Shown here: piece after piece, positions 47,801 through 61,500 of the stretch | Position numbering within the stretch: the stretch's first letter is position 1 | How the letters are laid out: each line of letters starts with the position of its first letter | Source: Andrena cerasifolii | Lineage: Eukaryota > Arthropoda > Insecta > Hymenoptera > Andrenidae | Assembly (NCBI RefSeq): GCF_050908995.1 | Contig: NW_027484971.1 | Span: forward strand, 20,972 to 84,971 | Direction of reading: 5' to 3' | DNA length: 64,000 nt | The notes under the pieces: generated by a model | Databases searched by the model: none | What the model saw: only the letters and a program-made list of their open reading frames with translations | What the model was told of the DNA's origin: nothing | Program-made: the position numbers and the translations under genes

Positions 47801-50800
47801 ACCGATATTGAGAAACCGATATTGAATCCGATATTAGAACCGATATTCAAAAACCGATATTGAATCCGATATTAGAACCGATATTGAAAAACCGATATTG
47901 AAAAACCAATATTGAAAAACCTATATCGAAAAACTGATATTGCAAAGCCGATATTGAGAAACCGATATTGAATCCAATATTAGAACCGATATTGAAAAAC
48001 CGATATTGAATCCGATATTAGAACCGGTATTCAAAAACCGATATTGAATCCGATATTAGAACCGATATTCAAAAACCGATATTGAAAAACAAATATTGAA
48101 AAACCGATATTGAAAAACAAATATTGAAAAACCGAAATTGAAAAACCGATATTGAAAAACCGATATTGAAAAACCGATATTGAAAAACCGATATTGAAAA
48201 ACCAATATTGAAAAACTTACATCGAAAAACCGATATTGAAAAACCGATATTGAATCCGATATTAGAACCGATATTGAAAAACCGATATTGAAAAACCGAT
48301 ATTGAAAAACCTATATCGAAAAACTGATATTGCAAAACCGATATTGAGAAACCGATATTGAATCCCATAATAGAACCGATATTCAAAAACCGATATTGAA
48401 AACCAAATATTGAAAAACTGATATTGAAAAACCGAAATTGAAAAACCGATATTGAAAAACCTATATCGAAAAACTGATATTGCAAAACCGATATTGAAAA
48501 ACCGATATTGAAAAACCAATATTGAAAAACTTACATCGAAAAACTGATATTGCAAAACCGATATTGAAAAACCGATATTGAATCCGATATTAGAACCGAT
48601 ATTGAAAAACCGATATTGAAAAACAAATATTGAAAAACTGATATCGAAAAACCGATATTGAAAAACCGATATTGAAAAACCGATATTGAAAAACCGATAT
48701 TGAAAAACCAATATTGAAAAACTTACATCGAAAAACTGATATTGCAAAACCGATATTGAAAAACCGATATTGAATCCGATATTAGAACCGATATTGAAAA
48801 ACCAATATTGAAAAACTTACATCGAAAAACTGATATTGCAAAACCGATATTGAAAAACCGATATTGAATCCGATATTAGAACCGATATTGAAAAACCGAT
48901 ATTGAAATACAAATATTGAAAAACTGATATCGAAAAACTGATAATGCAAAACCGATATTGAAAAACCGATATTGAAAAACTGATATTGCAAAACCGATAT
49001 TGAAAAACCGATATTGAAAAACCGATATTGAAAAACCGATATTGAAAAACCAATATTGAAAAACTTACATCGAAAAACTGATATTGCAAAACCGATATTG
49101 AAAAACCGATATTGAATCCGATATTAGAACCGATATTGAAAAACCGATATTAGAACCGATATTGAAAAACAAATATTGAAAAACTGATATCGAAAAACTG
49201 ATATTGAAAAACCGATATTGAAAAACCGATATTGAAAAACCAATATTGAAAAACTTACATCGAAAAACTGATATTGCAAAACCGATATTGAAAAACCGAT
49301 ATTGAATCCGATATTAGAACCGATATTGAAAAACCGATATTGAAAAACCAATATTGAAATACTTACATCGAAAAACTGATATTGAAAAACCGATATTGAA
49401 AAACCGATATTGAAAAACCAATATTGAAAAACTTACATTGAAAAACTGATATTGCAAAACTGATATTGAAAAACCGATATTGAATCCGATATTAGAACCG
49501 ATATTGAAAAACCAATATTGAAAAACCAATATTGAAAAACTTACATCGAAAAACTGATATTGCAAAACCGATATTGAAAAACCGATATTGAAAAAACGAT
49601 ATTGAAAAACCTATATCGAAAAACTGATATTGCAAAGCCGATATTGAGAAACCGATATTGAATCCGATATTAGAACCGATATTCAAAAACCGATATTGAA
49701 TCCGATATTAGAACCGATATTCAAAAACCGATATTGAAAAACAAATATTGAAAAACCAATATTGAAAAACTTACATCGAAAAACTGATATTGCAAAACCG
49801 ATATTGAAAAACCGATATTGAAAAACCAATATTGAAAAACTTACATCGAAAAACTGATATTGCAAAACCGATATTGAAAAACCGATATTGAATCCGATAT
49901 TAGAACCGATATTGAAAAACCGATATTGAAAAACCAATATTGAAAAACTTATATCGAAAAACTGATATTGCAAAACCGATATTGAAAAACCGATATTGAA
50001 TCCGATATTAGAACCGATATTGCAAAACCGATATTGAAAAACCGTTATTGAATCCGATATTAGAACCGATATTGAAAAACCAATATTGAAAAACTTACAT
50101 CGAAAAACCTATATTGAAAAACTGATATTGCAAAACCGATATTGAAAAACCGATATTGAAAAACCGATATTGAAAAACCGATATTGAAAAACCAATATTG
50201 AAAAACTTACATCGAAAAACTGATATTGCAAAACCGATATTGAAAAACCGATATTGAATCCGATATTAGAACCGATATTGAAAAACCGATATTAGAACCG
50301 ATATTGAAAAACAAATATTGAAAAACTGATATCGAAAAACTGATATTGAAAAACCGATATTGAAAAACCGATATTGAAAAACCAATATTGAAAAACTTAC
50401 ATCGAAAAACTGATATTGCAAAACCGATATTGAAAAACCGATATTGAATCCGATATTAGAACCGATATTGAAAAACCGATATTGAAAAACCAATATTGAA
50501 ATACTTACATCGAAAAACTGATATTGAAAAACCGATATTGAAAAACCGATATTGAAAAACCAATATTGAAAAACTTACATCGAAAAACTGATATTGCAAA
50601 ACCGATATTGAATCCGATATTAGAACCGATATTGAAAAACCAATATTGAAAAACCAATATTGAAAAACTTACATCGAAAAACTGATATTGCAAAACCGAT
50701 ATTGAAAAACCGATATTGAATCCGATATTAGAACCGATATTGAAAAACCGATATTGAAAAACAAATATTGAAAAACTGATATCGAAAAACCGATATTGAA

Positions 50801-53800
50801 AAACCGATATTGAAAAACCAATATTGAAAACCTTACATCGAAAAACTGATATTGCAAAACCGATATTGAAAAACCGATATTGAATCTGATATTAGAACCG
50901 ATATTGAAAAACCGATATTAAAAAACCAATATTGAAATACTTACATCGAAAAACTGATATTGAAAAACCGATATTGAAAAACCGATATTGAAAAAACGAT
51001 ATTGAAAAACCTATATCGAAAAACTGATATTGCAAAGCCGATATTGAGAAACCGATATTGAATCCGATATTAGAACCGATATTCAAAAACCGATATTGAA
51101 TCCGATATTAGAACCGATATTCAAAAACCGATATTGAAAATCAAATATTGAAAAACCAATATTGAAAAACTTATATCGAAAAACTGATATTGCAAAACCG
51201 ATATTGAAAAACCGATATTGAAAAACCTATATCGAAAAACTGATATTGCAAAACCGATATTGAAAAACCGATATTGAATCCGATATTAGAACCGATATTC
51301 AATAACCGATATTGAAAACCAAATACTGAAAAACTGATATTGAAAAACCGAAATTGAAAAACCGATATTGAAAAACCTATATCGAAAAACTGATATTCCA
51401 AAACCGATATTGAATCCGATATTAGAACCGATATTGAAAAACGAATATTGAAAAACTGATATCGAAAAACTGATATTGCAAAACCGATATTGAAAAACCG
51501 ATATTGAAAAACTGATATTGAAAAACTGATATTGCAAAACCGATATTGAAAAACCGATATTGAAAAACCGATATTGAAAAACCAATATTGAAAAACTTAC
51601 ATCGGAAAACTGATATTGCAAAACCGATATTGAAAAACCGATATTGAATCCGATATTAGAACCGATATTGAAAAACCGATATTGAAAAACAAATATTGAA
51701 AAACTGATATCGAAAAACTGATATTGAAAAACCGATATTGAAAAACCGATATTGAAAAACCAATAGTGAAAAACCTATATCGAAAAACTGATATTGCAAA
51801 GCCGATATTGAGAAACCGATATTGAATCCGATATTAGAACCGATATTCAATAACCGATATTGAAAACCAAATACTGAAAAACTGATATTGAAAAACCGAC
51901 ATTGAAAAACCGATATTGAAAAACCTATATCGAAAAACTGATATTGCAAAACCGATATTGAAAAACCAATATTGAAAAACTTACATCGAAAAACTGATAT
52001 TGAAAAATCGATATTGAAAAACCGATATTGAAAAACCGATATTGAAAAACCAATAGTGAAAAACCTATATCGAAAAACTGATATTGCAAAGCCGATATTG
52101 AGAAACCGATATTGAAAAACTTAGATCGGAAAACTGATATTGAATCCGATATTAGAACCGATATTGAAAAACCGATATTGAAAAACCAATATTGAAAAAC
52201 TGATATCGAAAAACCGATATTGAAAAACCGATATTGAAAAACCTATATCGAAAAACTGATATTGCAAAACCGATATTGAAAAACCAATATTGAAAAACTT
52301 ACATCGAAAAACTGATATTGCAAAACCGATATTGAAAAACCAATATTGAAAAACTTACATCGAAAAACTGATATTGAAAAACCGATATTGAAAATCCGAT
52401 ATTGAAAAACCGATATTGAAAAACCGATATTGAAAAACCGATATTGAAAAACCGATATTGAAAAACCGATATTGAAAAACTGATATTGCAAAACCGATAT
52501 TGAGAAACCGATATTGAATCCGATATTAGAACCGATATTCAAAAACCGATATTGAATCCGATATTAGAACCGATATTGAAAAACCGATATTGAAAACCAA
52601 ATACTGAAAAACTGATATTGAAAAACCGACATTGAAAAACCGATATTGAAAAACCTATATCGAAAAACTGATATTGCAAAACCGATATTGAAAAACCAAT
52701 ATTGAAAAACTTACATCGAAAAACTGATATTGAAAAACCGATATTGAAAATCCGATATTGAAAAACCGATATTGAAAAACCGATATTGAAAAACCGATAT
52801 TGAAAAACCGATATTGAAAAACCGATATTGAAAAACCTATATCGAAAAACTGATATTGCCAAACCGATATTGAGAAACCGATATTGAATCCGATATTAGA
52901 TCCGATATTCAAAAACCGATATTGAATCCGATATTAGAACCGATATTCAAAAACCGATATTGCAAAAACGATATTGAAAAGCCGATATTGAAAAACCGAT
53001 ATTGAAAAACCGATATTGAAAAACCAATATTGAAAAACCTATATCGAAAAACTGATATTGCAAAGCCGATATTGAGAAACCGATATTGAATCCGATATTA
53101 GAACCGATATTGAAAAACCGATATTGAATCCGATATTAGAACCGGTATTCAAAAACCGATATTGAATCCGATATTAGAACCGATATTCAAAAACCGATAT
53201 TGAAAAACAAATATTGAAAAACCGATATTGAAAAACAAATATTGAAAAACCGAAATTGAAAAACCGATATTGAAAAACCGATATTGAAAAACCGATATTG
53301 AAAAACCGATATTGAAAAACCAATATTGAAAAACTTACATCGAAAAACCGATATTGAAAAACCGATATTGAATCCGATATTAGAACCGATATTGAAAAAC
53401 CGATATTGAAAAACCTATATCGAAAAACTGATATTGCAAAACCGATATTGAGAAACCGATATTGAATCCCATAATAGAACCGATATTGAAAAACCGATAT
53501 TAGAACCGATATTGAAAAACAAATATTGAAAAACTGATATCGAAAAACTGATATTGAAAAACCGATATTGAAAAACCGATATTGAAAAACCAATATTGAA
53601 AAACTTACATCGAAAAACTGATATTGCAAAACCGATATTGAAAAACCGATATTGAATCCGATATTAGAACCGATATTGAAAAACCGATATTGAAAAACCA
53701 ATATTGAAATACTTACATCGAAAAACTGATATTGAAAAACCGATATTGAAAAACCGATATTGAAAAACCAATATTGAAAAACTTACATCGAAAAACTGAT

Positions 53801-56800
53801 ATTGCAAAACCGATATTGAATCCGATATTAGAACCGATATTGAAAAACCAATATTGAAAAACCAATATTGAAAAACTTACATCGAAAAACTGATATTGCA
53901 AAACCGATATTGAAAAACCGATATTGAATCCGATATTAGAACCGATATTGAAAAACCGATATTGAAAAACAAATATTGAAAAACTGATATCGAAAAACCG
54001 ATATTGAAAAACCGATATTGAAAAACCAATATTGAAAACCTTACATCGAAAAACTGATATTGCAAAACCGATATTGAAAAACCGATATTGAATCTGATAT
54101 TAGAACCGATATTGAAAAACCGATATTAAAAAACCAATATTGAAATACTTACATCGAAAAACTGATATTGAAAAACCGATATTGAAAAACCGATATTGAA
54201 AAAACGATATTGAAAAACCTATATCGAAAAACTGATATTGCAAAGCCGATATTGAGAAACCGATATTGAATCCGATATTAGAACCGATATTCAAAAACCG
54301 ATATTGAATCCGATATTAGAACCGATATTCAAAAACCGATATTGAAAAACAAATATTGAAAAACCAATATTGAAAAACTTATATCGAAAAAACTGATATT
54401 GCAAAACCGATATTGAAAAACCGATATTGAAAAACCTATATCGAAAAACTGATATTGCAAAACCGATATTGAAAAACCGATATTGAATCCGATATTAGAA
54501 CCGATATTCAATAACCGATATTGAAAACCAAATACTGAAAAACTGATATTGAAAAACCGAAATTGAAAAACCGATATTGAAAAACCTATATCGAAAAACT
54601 GATATTCCAAAACCGATATTGAATCCGATATTAGAACCGATATTGAAAAACAAATATTGAAAAACTGATATCGAAAAACTGATATTGCAAAACCGATATT
54701 GAAAAACCGATATTGAAAAACTGATATTGCAAAACCGATATTGAAAAACCGATATTGAAAAACCGATATTGAAAAACCAATATTGAAAAACTTACATCGG
54801 AAAACTGATATTGCAAAACCGATATTGAAAAACCGATATTGAATCCGATATTAGAACCGATATTGAAAAACCGATATTGAAAAACAAATATTGAAAAACT
54901 GATATCGAAAAACTGATATTGAAAAACCGATATTGAAAAACCGATATTGAAAAACCAATAGTGAAAAACCTATATCGAAAAACTGATATTGCAAAGCCGA
55001 TATTGAGAAACCGATATTGAATCCGATATTAGAACCGATATTCAATAACCGATATTGAAAACCAAATACTGAAAAACTGATATTGAAAAACCGACATTGA
55101 AAAACCGATATTGAAAAACCTATATCGAAAAACTGATATTGCAAAACCGATATTGAAAAACCAATATTGAAAAACTTACATCGAAAAACTGATATTGAAA
55201 AATCGATATTGAAAAACCGATATTGAAAAACCGATATTGAAAAACCGATATTGAAAAACCGATATTGAAAAACCGATATTGAAAAACCTATATCGAAAAA
55301 CTGATATTGCAAAACCGATATTGAGAAACCGATATTGAATCCGATATTAGAACCGATATTGAAAAACCGATATTGAAAAACCAATATTGAAAAACTGATA
55401 TCGAAAAACCGATATTGAAAAACCGATATTGAAAAACCTATATCGAAAAACTGATATTGCAAAACCGATATTGAAAAACCAATATTGAAAAACTTACATC
55501 GAAAAACTGATATTGCAAAACCGATATTGAAAAACCAATATTGAAAAACTTACATCGAAAAACTGATATTGAAAAACCGATATTGAAAATCCGATATTGA
55601 AAAACCGATATTGAAAAACCGATATTGAAAAACCGATATTGAAAAACCGATATTGAAAAACCGATATTGAAAAACTGATATTGCAAGACCGATATTGAGA
55701 AACCGATATTGAATCCGATATTAGAACCGATATTCAAAAACCGATATTGAATCCGATATTAGAACCGATATTGAAAAACCGATATTGAAAACCAAATACT
55801 GAAAAACTGATATTGAAAAACCGACATTGAAAAACCGATATTGAAAAACCTATATCGAAAAACTGATATTGCAAAACCGATATTGAAAAACCAATATTGA
55901 AAAACTTACATCGAAAAACTGATATTGAAAAACCGATATTGAAAATCCGATATTGAAAAACCGATATTGAAAAACCGATATTGAAAAACCGATATTGAAA
56001 AACCGATATTGAAAAACCGATATTGAAAAACCGATATTGAAAAACCTATATCGAAAAACTGATATTGCCAAACCGATATTGAGAAACCGATATTGAATCC
56101 GATATTAGATCCGATATTCAAAAACCGATATTGAATCCGATATTAGAACCGATATTCAAAAACCGATATTGCAAAAACGATATTGAAAAGCCGATATTGA
56201 AAAACCGATATTGAAAAACCGATATTGAAAAACCAATATTGAAAAACCTATATCGAAAAACTGATATTGCAAAGCCGATATTGAGAAACCGATATTGAAT
56301 CCGATATTAGAACCGATATTGAAAAACCGATATTGAATCCGATATTAGAACCGGTATTCAAAAACCGATATTGAATCCGATATTAGAACCGATATTCAAA
56401 AACCGATATTGAAAAACAAATATTGAAAAACCGATATTGAAAAACAAATATTGAAAAACCGAAATTGAAAAACCGATATTGAAAAACCGATATTGAAAAA
56501 CCGATATTGAAAAACCGATATTGAAAAACCAATATTGAAAAACTTACATCGAAAAACCGATATTGAAAAACCGATATTGAATCCGATATTAGAACCGATA
56601 TTGAAAAACCGATATTGAAAAACCGATATTGAAAAACCTATATCGAAAAACTGATATTGCAAAACCGATATTGAGAAACCGATATTGAATCCCATAATAG
56701 AACCGATATTCAAAAACCGATATTGAAAACCAAATATTGAAAAACTGATATTGAAAAACCGAAATTGAAAAACCGATATTGAAAAACCGATATTGAAAAA

Positions 56801-58556
56801 CCTATATCGAAAAACTGATATTGCAAAACCGATATTGAGAAACCGATATTGAATCCCATAATAGAACCGATATTCAAAAACCGATATTGAAAACCAAATA
56901 TTGAAAAACTGATATTGCAAAACCGATATTGAAAAACCGTTATTGAATCCGATATTAGAACCGATATTGAAAAACCAATATTGAAAAACTTACATCGAAA
57001 AACCTATATCGAAAAACTGATATTGCAAAACCGATATTGAATCCGATATTAGAACCGATATTGAAAAACCGATATTGAAATACAAATATTGAAAAACTGA
57101 TATCGAAAAACTGATATTGCAAAACCGATATTGAAAACCAAATACTGAAAAACTGATATTGAAAAACCGACATTGAAAAACCGATATTGAAAAACCTATA
57201 TCGAAAAACTGATATTGCAAAACCGATATTGAAAAACCAATATTGAAAAACTTACATCGAAAAACTGATATTGAAAAACCGATATTGAAAATCCGATATT
57301 GAAAAACCGATATTGAAAAACCGATATTGAAAAACCGATATTGAAAAACCGATATTGAAAAACCGATATTGAAAAACCTATATCGAAAAACTGATATTGC
57401 CAAACCGATATTGAGAAACCGATATTGAATCCGATATTAGATCCGATATTCAAAAACCGATATTGAATCCGATATTAGAACCGATATTCAAAAACCGATA
57501 TTGCAAAAACGATATTGAAAAGCCGATATTGAAAAACCGATATTGAAAAACCGATATTGAAAAACCGATATTGAAAAACCTATATCGAAAAACTGATATT
57601 GCAAAACCGATATTGAGAAACCGATATTGAATCCGATATTAGAACCGATATTCAAAAACCGATATTGAATACGATATTAGAACCGATATTGAAAAACCGA
57701 TATTGAAAAACCAATATTGAAAAACCTATATCGAAAAACTGATATTGCAAAGCCGATATTGAGAAACCGATATTGAATCCAATATTAGAACCGATATTGA
57801 AAAACCGATATTGAATCCGATATTAGAACCGGTATTCAAAAACCGATATTGAATCCGATATTAGAACCGATATTCAAAAACCGATATTGAAAAACAAATA
57901 TTGAAAAACCGATATTGAAAAACAAATATTGAAAAACCGAAATTGAAAAACCGATATTGAAAAACCGATATTGAAAAACCGATATTGAAAAACCGATATT
58001 GAAAAACCAATATTGAAAAACTTACATCGAAAAACCGATATTGAAAAACCGATATTGAATAACCGATATTGAGAAACCGATATTGAAAAACCGATATTGA
58101 AAAACCGATATTGAAAAACCTATATCGAAAAACTGATATTGCAAAACCGATATTGAGAAACCGATATTGAATCCCATAATAGAACCGATATTCAAAAACC
58201 GATATTGAAAACCAAATATTGAAAAACTGATATTGAAAAACCGAAATTGAAAAACCGATATTGAAAAACCTATATCGAAAAACTGATATTGCAAAACCGA
58301 TATTGAAAAACCGATATTGAAAAACCAATATTGAAAAACTTACATCGAAAAACTGATATTGCAAAACCGATATTGAAAAACCGATATTGAATCCGATATT
58401 AGAACCGATATTGAAAAACCGATATTGAAAAACAAATATTGAAAAACTGATATCGAAAAACCGATATTGAAAAACCGATATTGAAAAACCGATATTGAAA
58501 AACCGATATTGAAAAACCAATATTGAAAAACTTACATCGAAAAACTGATATTGCAA
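44840..58556. repeat. Large duplication with 9.8-kb offset
   Basis: Blocks at 44840, 45060 and 45647 recur at 54631, 54851 and 55438 (offset 9791). Blocks at 46591, 47150, 47185 and 47391 recur at 56396, 56955, 56990 and 57196 (offset 9805). The 14-bp change in offset is one monomer, gained in the second copy near 56030. Similarity fades after about 48.5/58.3 kb. Between the copies, a block at 50505-51086 recurs at 53713-54294 (offset 3208). Confidence 0.75.
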
Positions 58557-61500
58557 AACCGATATTGAAAAACCGATATTGAATCCGATATTAGAACCGA
58601 TATTGAAAAACCAATATTGAAAAACTTACATCGAAAAACTGATATTGCAAAACCGATATTGAAAAACCGATATTGAATCCGATATTAGAACCGATATTGA
58701 AAAACCGATATTGAAAAACAAATATTGAAAAACTGATATCGAAAAACTGATATTGAAAAACCGATATTGAAAAACCGATATTGCAAAACCGATATTGAAA
58801 AACCGATATTGAATCCGATATTAGAACCGATATTGAAAAACCGATATTGAAAAACCAATATTGAAATACTTACATCGAAAAACTGATATTGAAAAACCGA
58901 TATTGAAAAACCGATATTGAAAAACCAATATTGAAAAACTTACATCGAAAAACTGATATTGCAAAACCGATATTGAAAAACCGATATTGAATCCGATATT
59001 AGAACCGATATTGAAGAACCAATATTGAAAAACTTACATCGAAAAACTTATATTGCAAAACCGATATTGAAAAACCGTTATTGAATCCGATATTAGAACC
59101 GATATTGAAAAACCAATATTGAAAAACTTACATCGAAAAACCTATATCGAAAAACTGATATTGCAAAACCGATATTGAATCCGATATTAGAACCGATATT
59201 GAAAAACCGATATTGAAATACAAATATTGAAAAACTGATATCGAAAAACTGATATTGCAAAACCGATATTGAAAAACCGATATTGAAAAACTGATATTGC
59301 AAAACCGATATTGAAAAACCGATATTGAATCCGATATTAGAACCGATATTGAAAAACCGATATTGAAAAACCGATATTGAAAAACCAATATTGAAAAACT
59401 TACATTGAAAAACTGATATTGCAAAACCGATATTGAAAAACCGATATTGAATCCGATATTAGAACCGATATTGAAAAACCAATATTGAAAAACCAATATT
59501 GAAAAACTTACATCGAAAAACTGATATTGCAAAACCGATATTGAAAAACCGATATTGAATCCGATATTAGAACCGATATTGAAAAACCGATATTGAAAAA
59601 CCAATATTGAAATACTTACATCGAAAAACTGATATTGAAAAACCGATATTGAAAAACCGATATTGAAAAAACGATATTGAAAAACCTATATCGAAAAACT
59701 GATATTGCAAAGCCGATATTGAGAAACCGATATTGAATCCGATATTAGAACCGATATTCAAAAACCGATATTGAATCCGATATTAGAACCGATATTCAAA
59801 AACCGATATTGAAAAACAAATATTGAAAAACCAATATTGAAAAACTTACATCGAAAAACTGATATTGCAAAACCGATATTGAAAAACCGATATTGAATCC
59901 GATATTAGAACCGATATTGAAAAACCGATATTGAAAAACCAATATTGAAATACTTACATCGAAAAACTGATATTGAAAAACCGATATTGAAAAACCGATA
60001 TTGAAAAACCAATATTGAAAAACTTACATCGAAAAACTGATATTGCAAAACCGATATTGAAAAACCGATATTGAAAAACCGATATTGAAAAACCTATATC
60101 GAAAAACTGATATTGCCAAACCGATATTGAGAAACCGATATTGAATCCGATATTAGATCCGATATTCAAAAACCGATATTGAATCCGATATTAGAACCGA
60201 TATTCAAAAACCGATATTGCAAAAACGATATTGAAAAGCCGATATTGAAAAACCGATATTGAAAAACCGATATTGAAAAACCGATATTGAAAAACCTATA
60301 TCGAAAAACTGATATTGCAAAACCGATATTGAGAAACCGATATTGAATCCGATATTAGAACCGATATTCAAAAACCGATATTGAATCCGATATTAGAACC
60401 GATATTGAAAAACCGATATTGAAAAACCAATATTGAAAAACCTATATCGAAAAACTGATATTGCAAAGCCGATATTGAGAAACCGATATTGAATCCCATA
60501 ATAGAACCGATATTCAAAAACCGATATTGAAAACCAAATATTGAAAAACTGATATTGAAAAACCGAAATTGAAAAACCGATATTGAAAAACCGATATTGA
60601 AAAACCGATATTGAAAAACCGATATTGAAAAACCGATATTGAAAAACCAATATTGAAAAACTTACATCGAAAAACCGATATTGAAAAACCGATATTGAAT
60701 CCGATATTAGAACCGATATTGAAAAACCGATATTGAAAAACAAATATTGAAAAACCGATATTGAAAAACAAATATTGAAAAACCGAAATTGAAAAACCGA
60801 TATTGAAAAACCGATATTGAAAAACCGATATTGAAAAACCGATATTGAAAAACCAATATTGAAAAACCGATATTGAAAAACCGATATTGAAAAACCGATA
60901 TTGAAAAACCAATATTGAAAAACTTACATCGAAAAACCGATATTGAAAAACCGATATTGAATCCGATATTAGAACCGATATTGAAAAACCGATATTGAAA
61001 AACCGATATTGAAAAACCTATATCGAAAAACTGATATTGCAAAACCGATATTGAGAAACCGATATTGAATCCCATAATAGAACCGATATTCAAAAACCGA
61101 TATTGAAAACCAAATATTGAAAAACTGATATTGAAAAACCGAAATTGAAAAACCGATATTGAAAAACCTATATCGAAAAACTGATATTGCAAAACCGATA
61201 TTGAAAAACCGATATTGAAAAACCAATATTGAAAAACTTACATCGAAAAACTGATATTGCAAAACCGATATTGAAAAACCGATATTGAATCCGATATTAG
61301 AACCGATATTGAAAAACCGATATTGAAAAACAAATATTGAAAAACTGATATCGAAAAACCGATATTGAAAAACCGATATTGAAAAACCGATATTGAAAAA
61401 CCGATATTGAAAAACCAATATTGAAAAACTTACATCGAAAAACTGATATTGCAAAACCGATATTGAAAAACCGATATTGAATCCGATATTAGAACCGATA

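Noticed and set aside
57861..58556. Long reverse-strand open frames in the satellite (up to about 230 codons, repeating NIGFSISVFQYRFF-like peptides)
   Set aside because: The complement of the 14-bp monomer has no stop in any phase, so all three reverse frames read the same 14-residue repeat by chance. Most lack an ATG, and there is no gene context.
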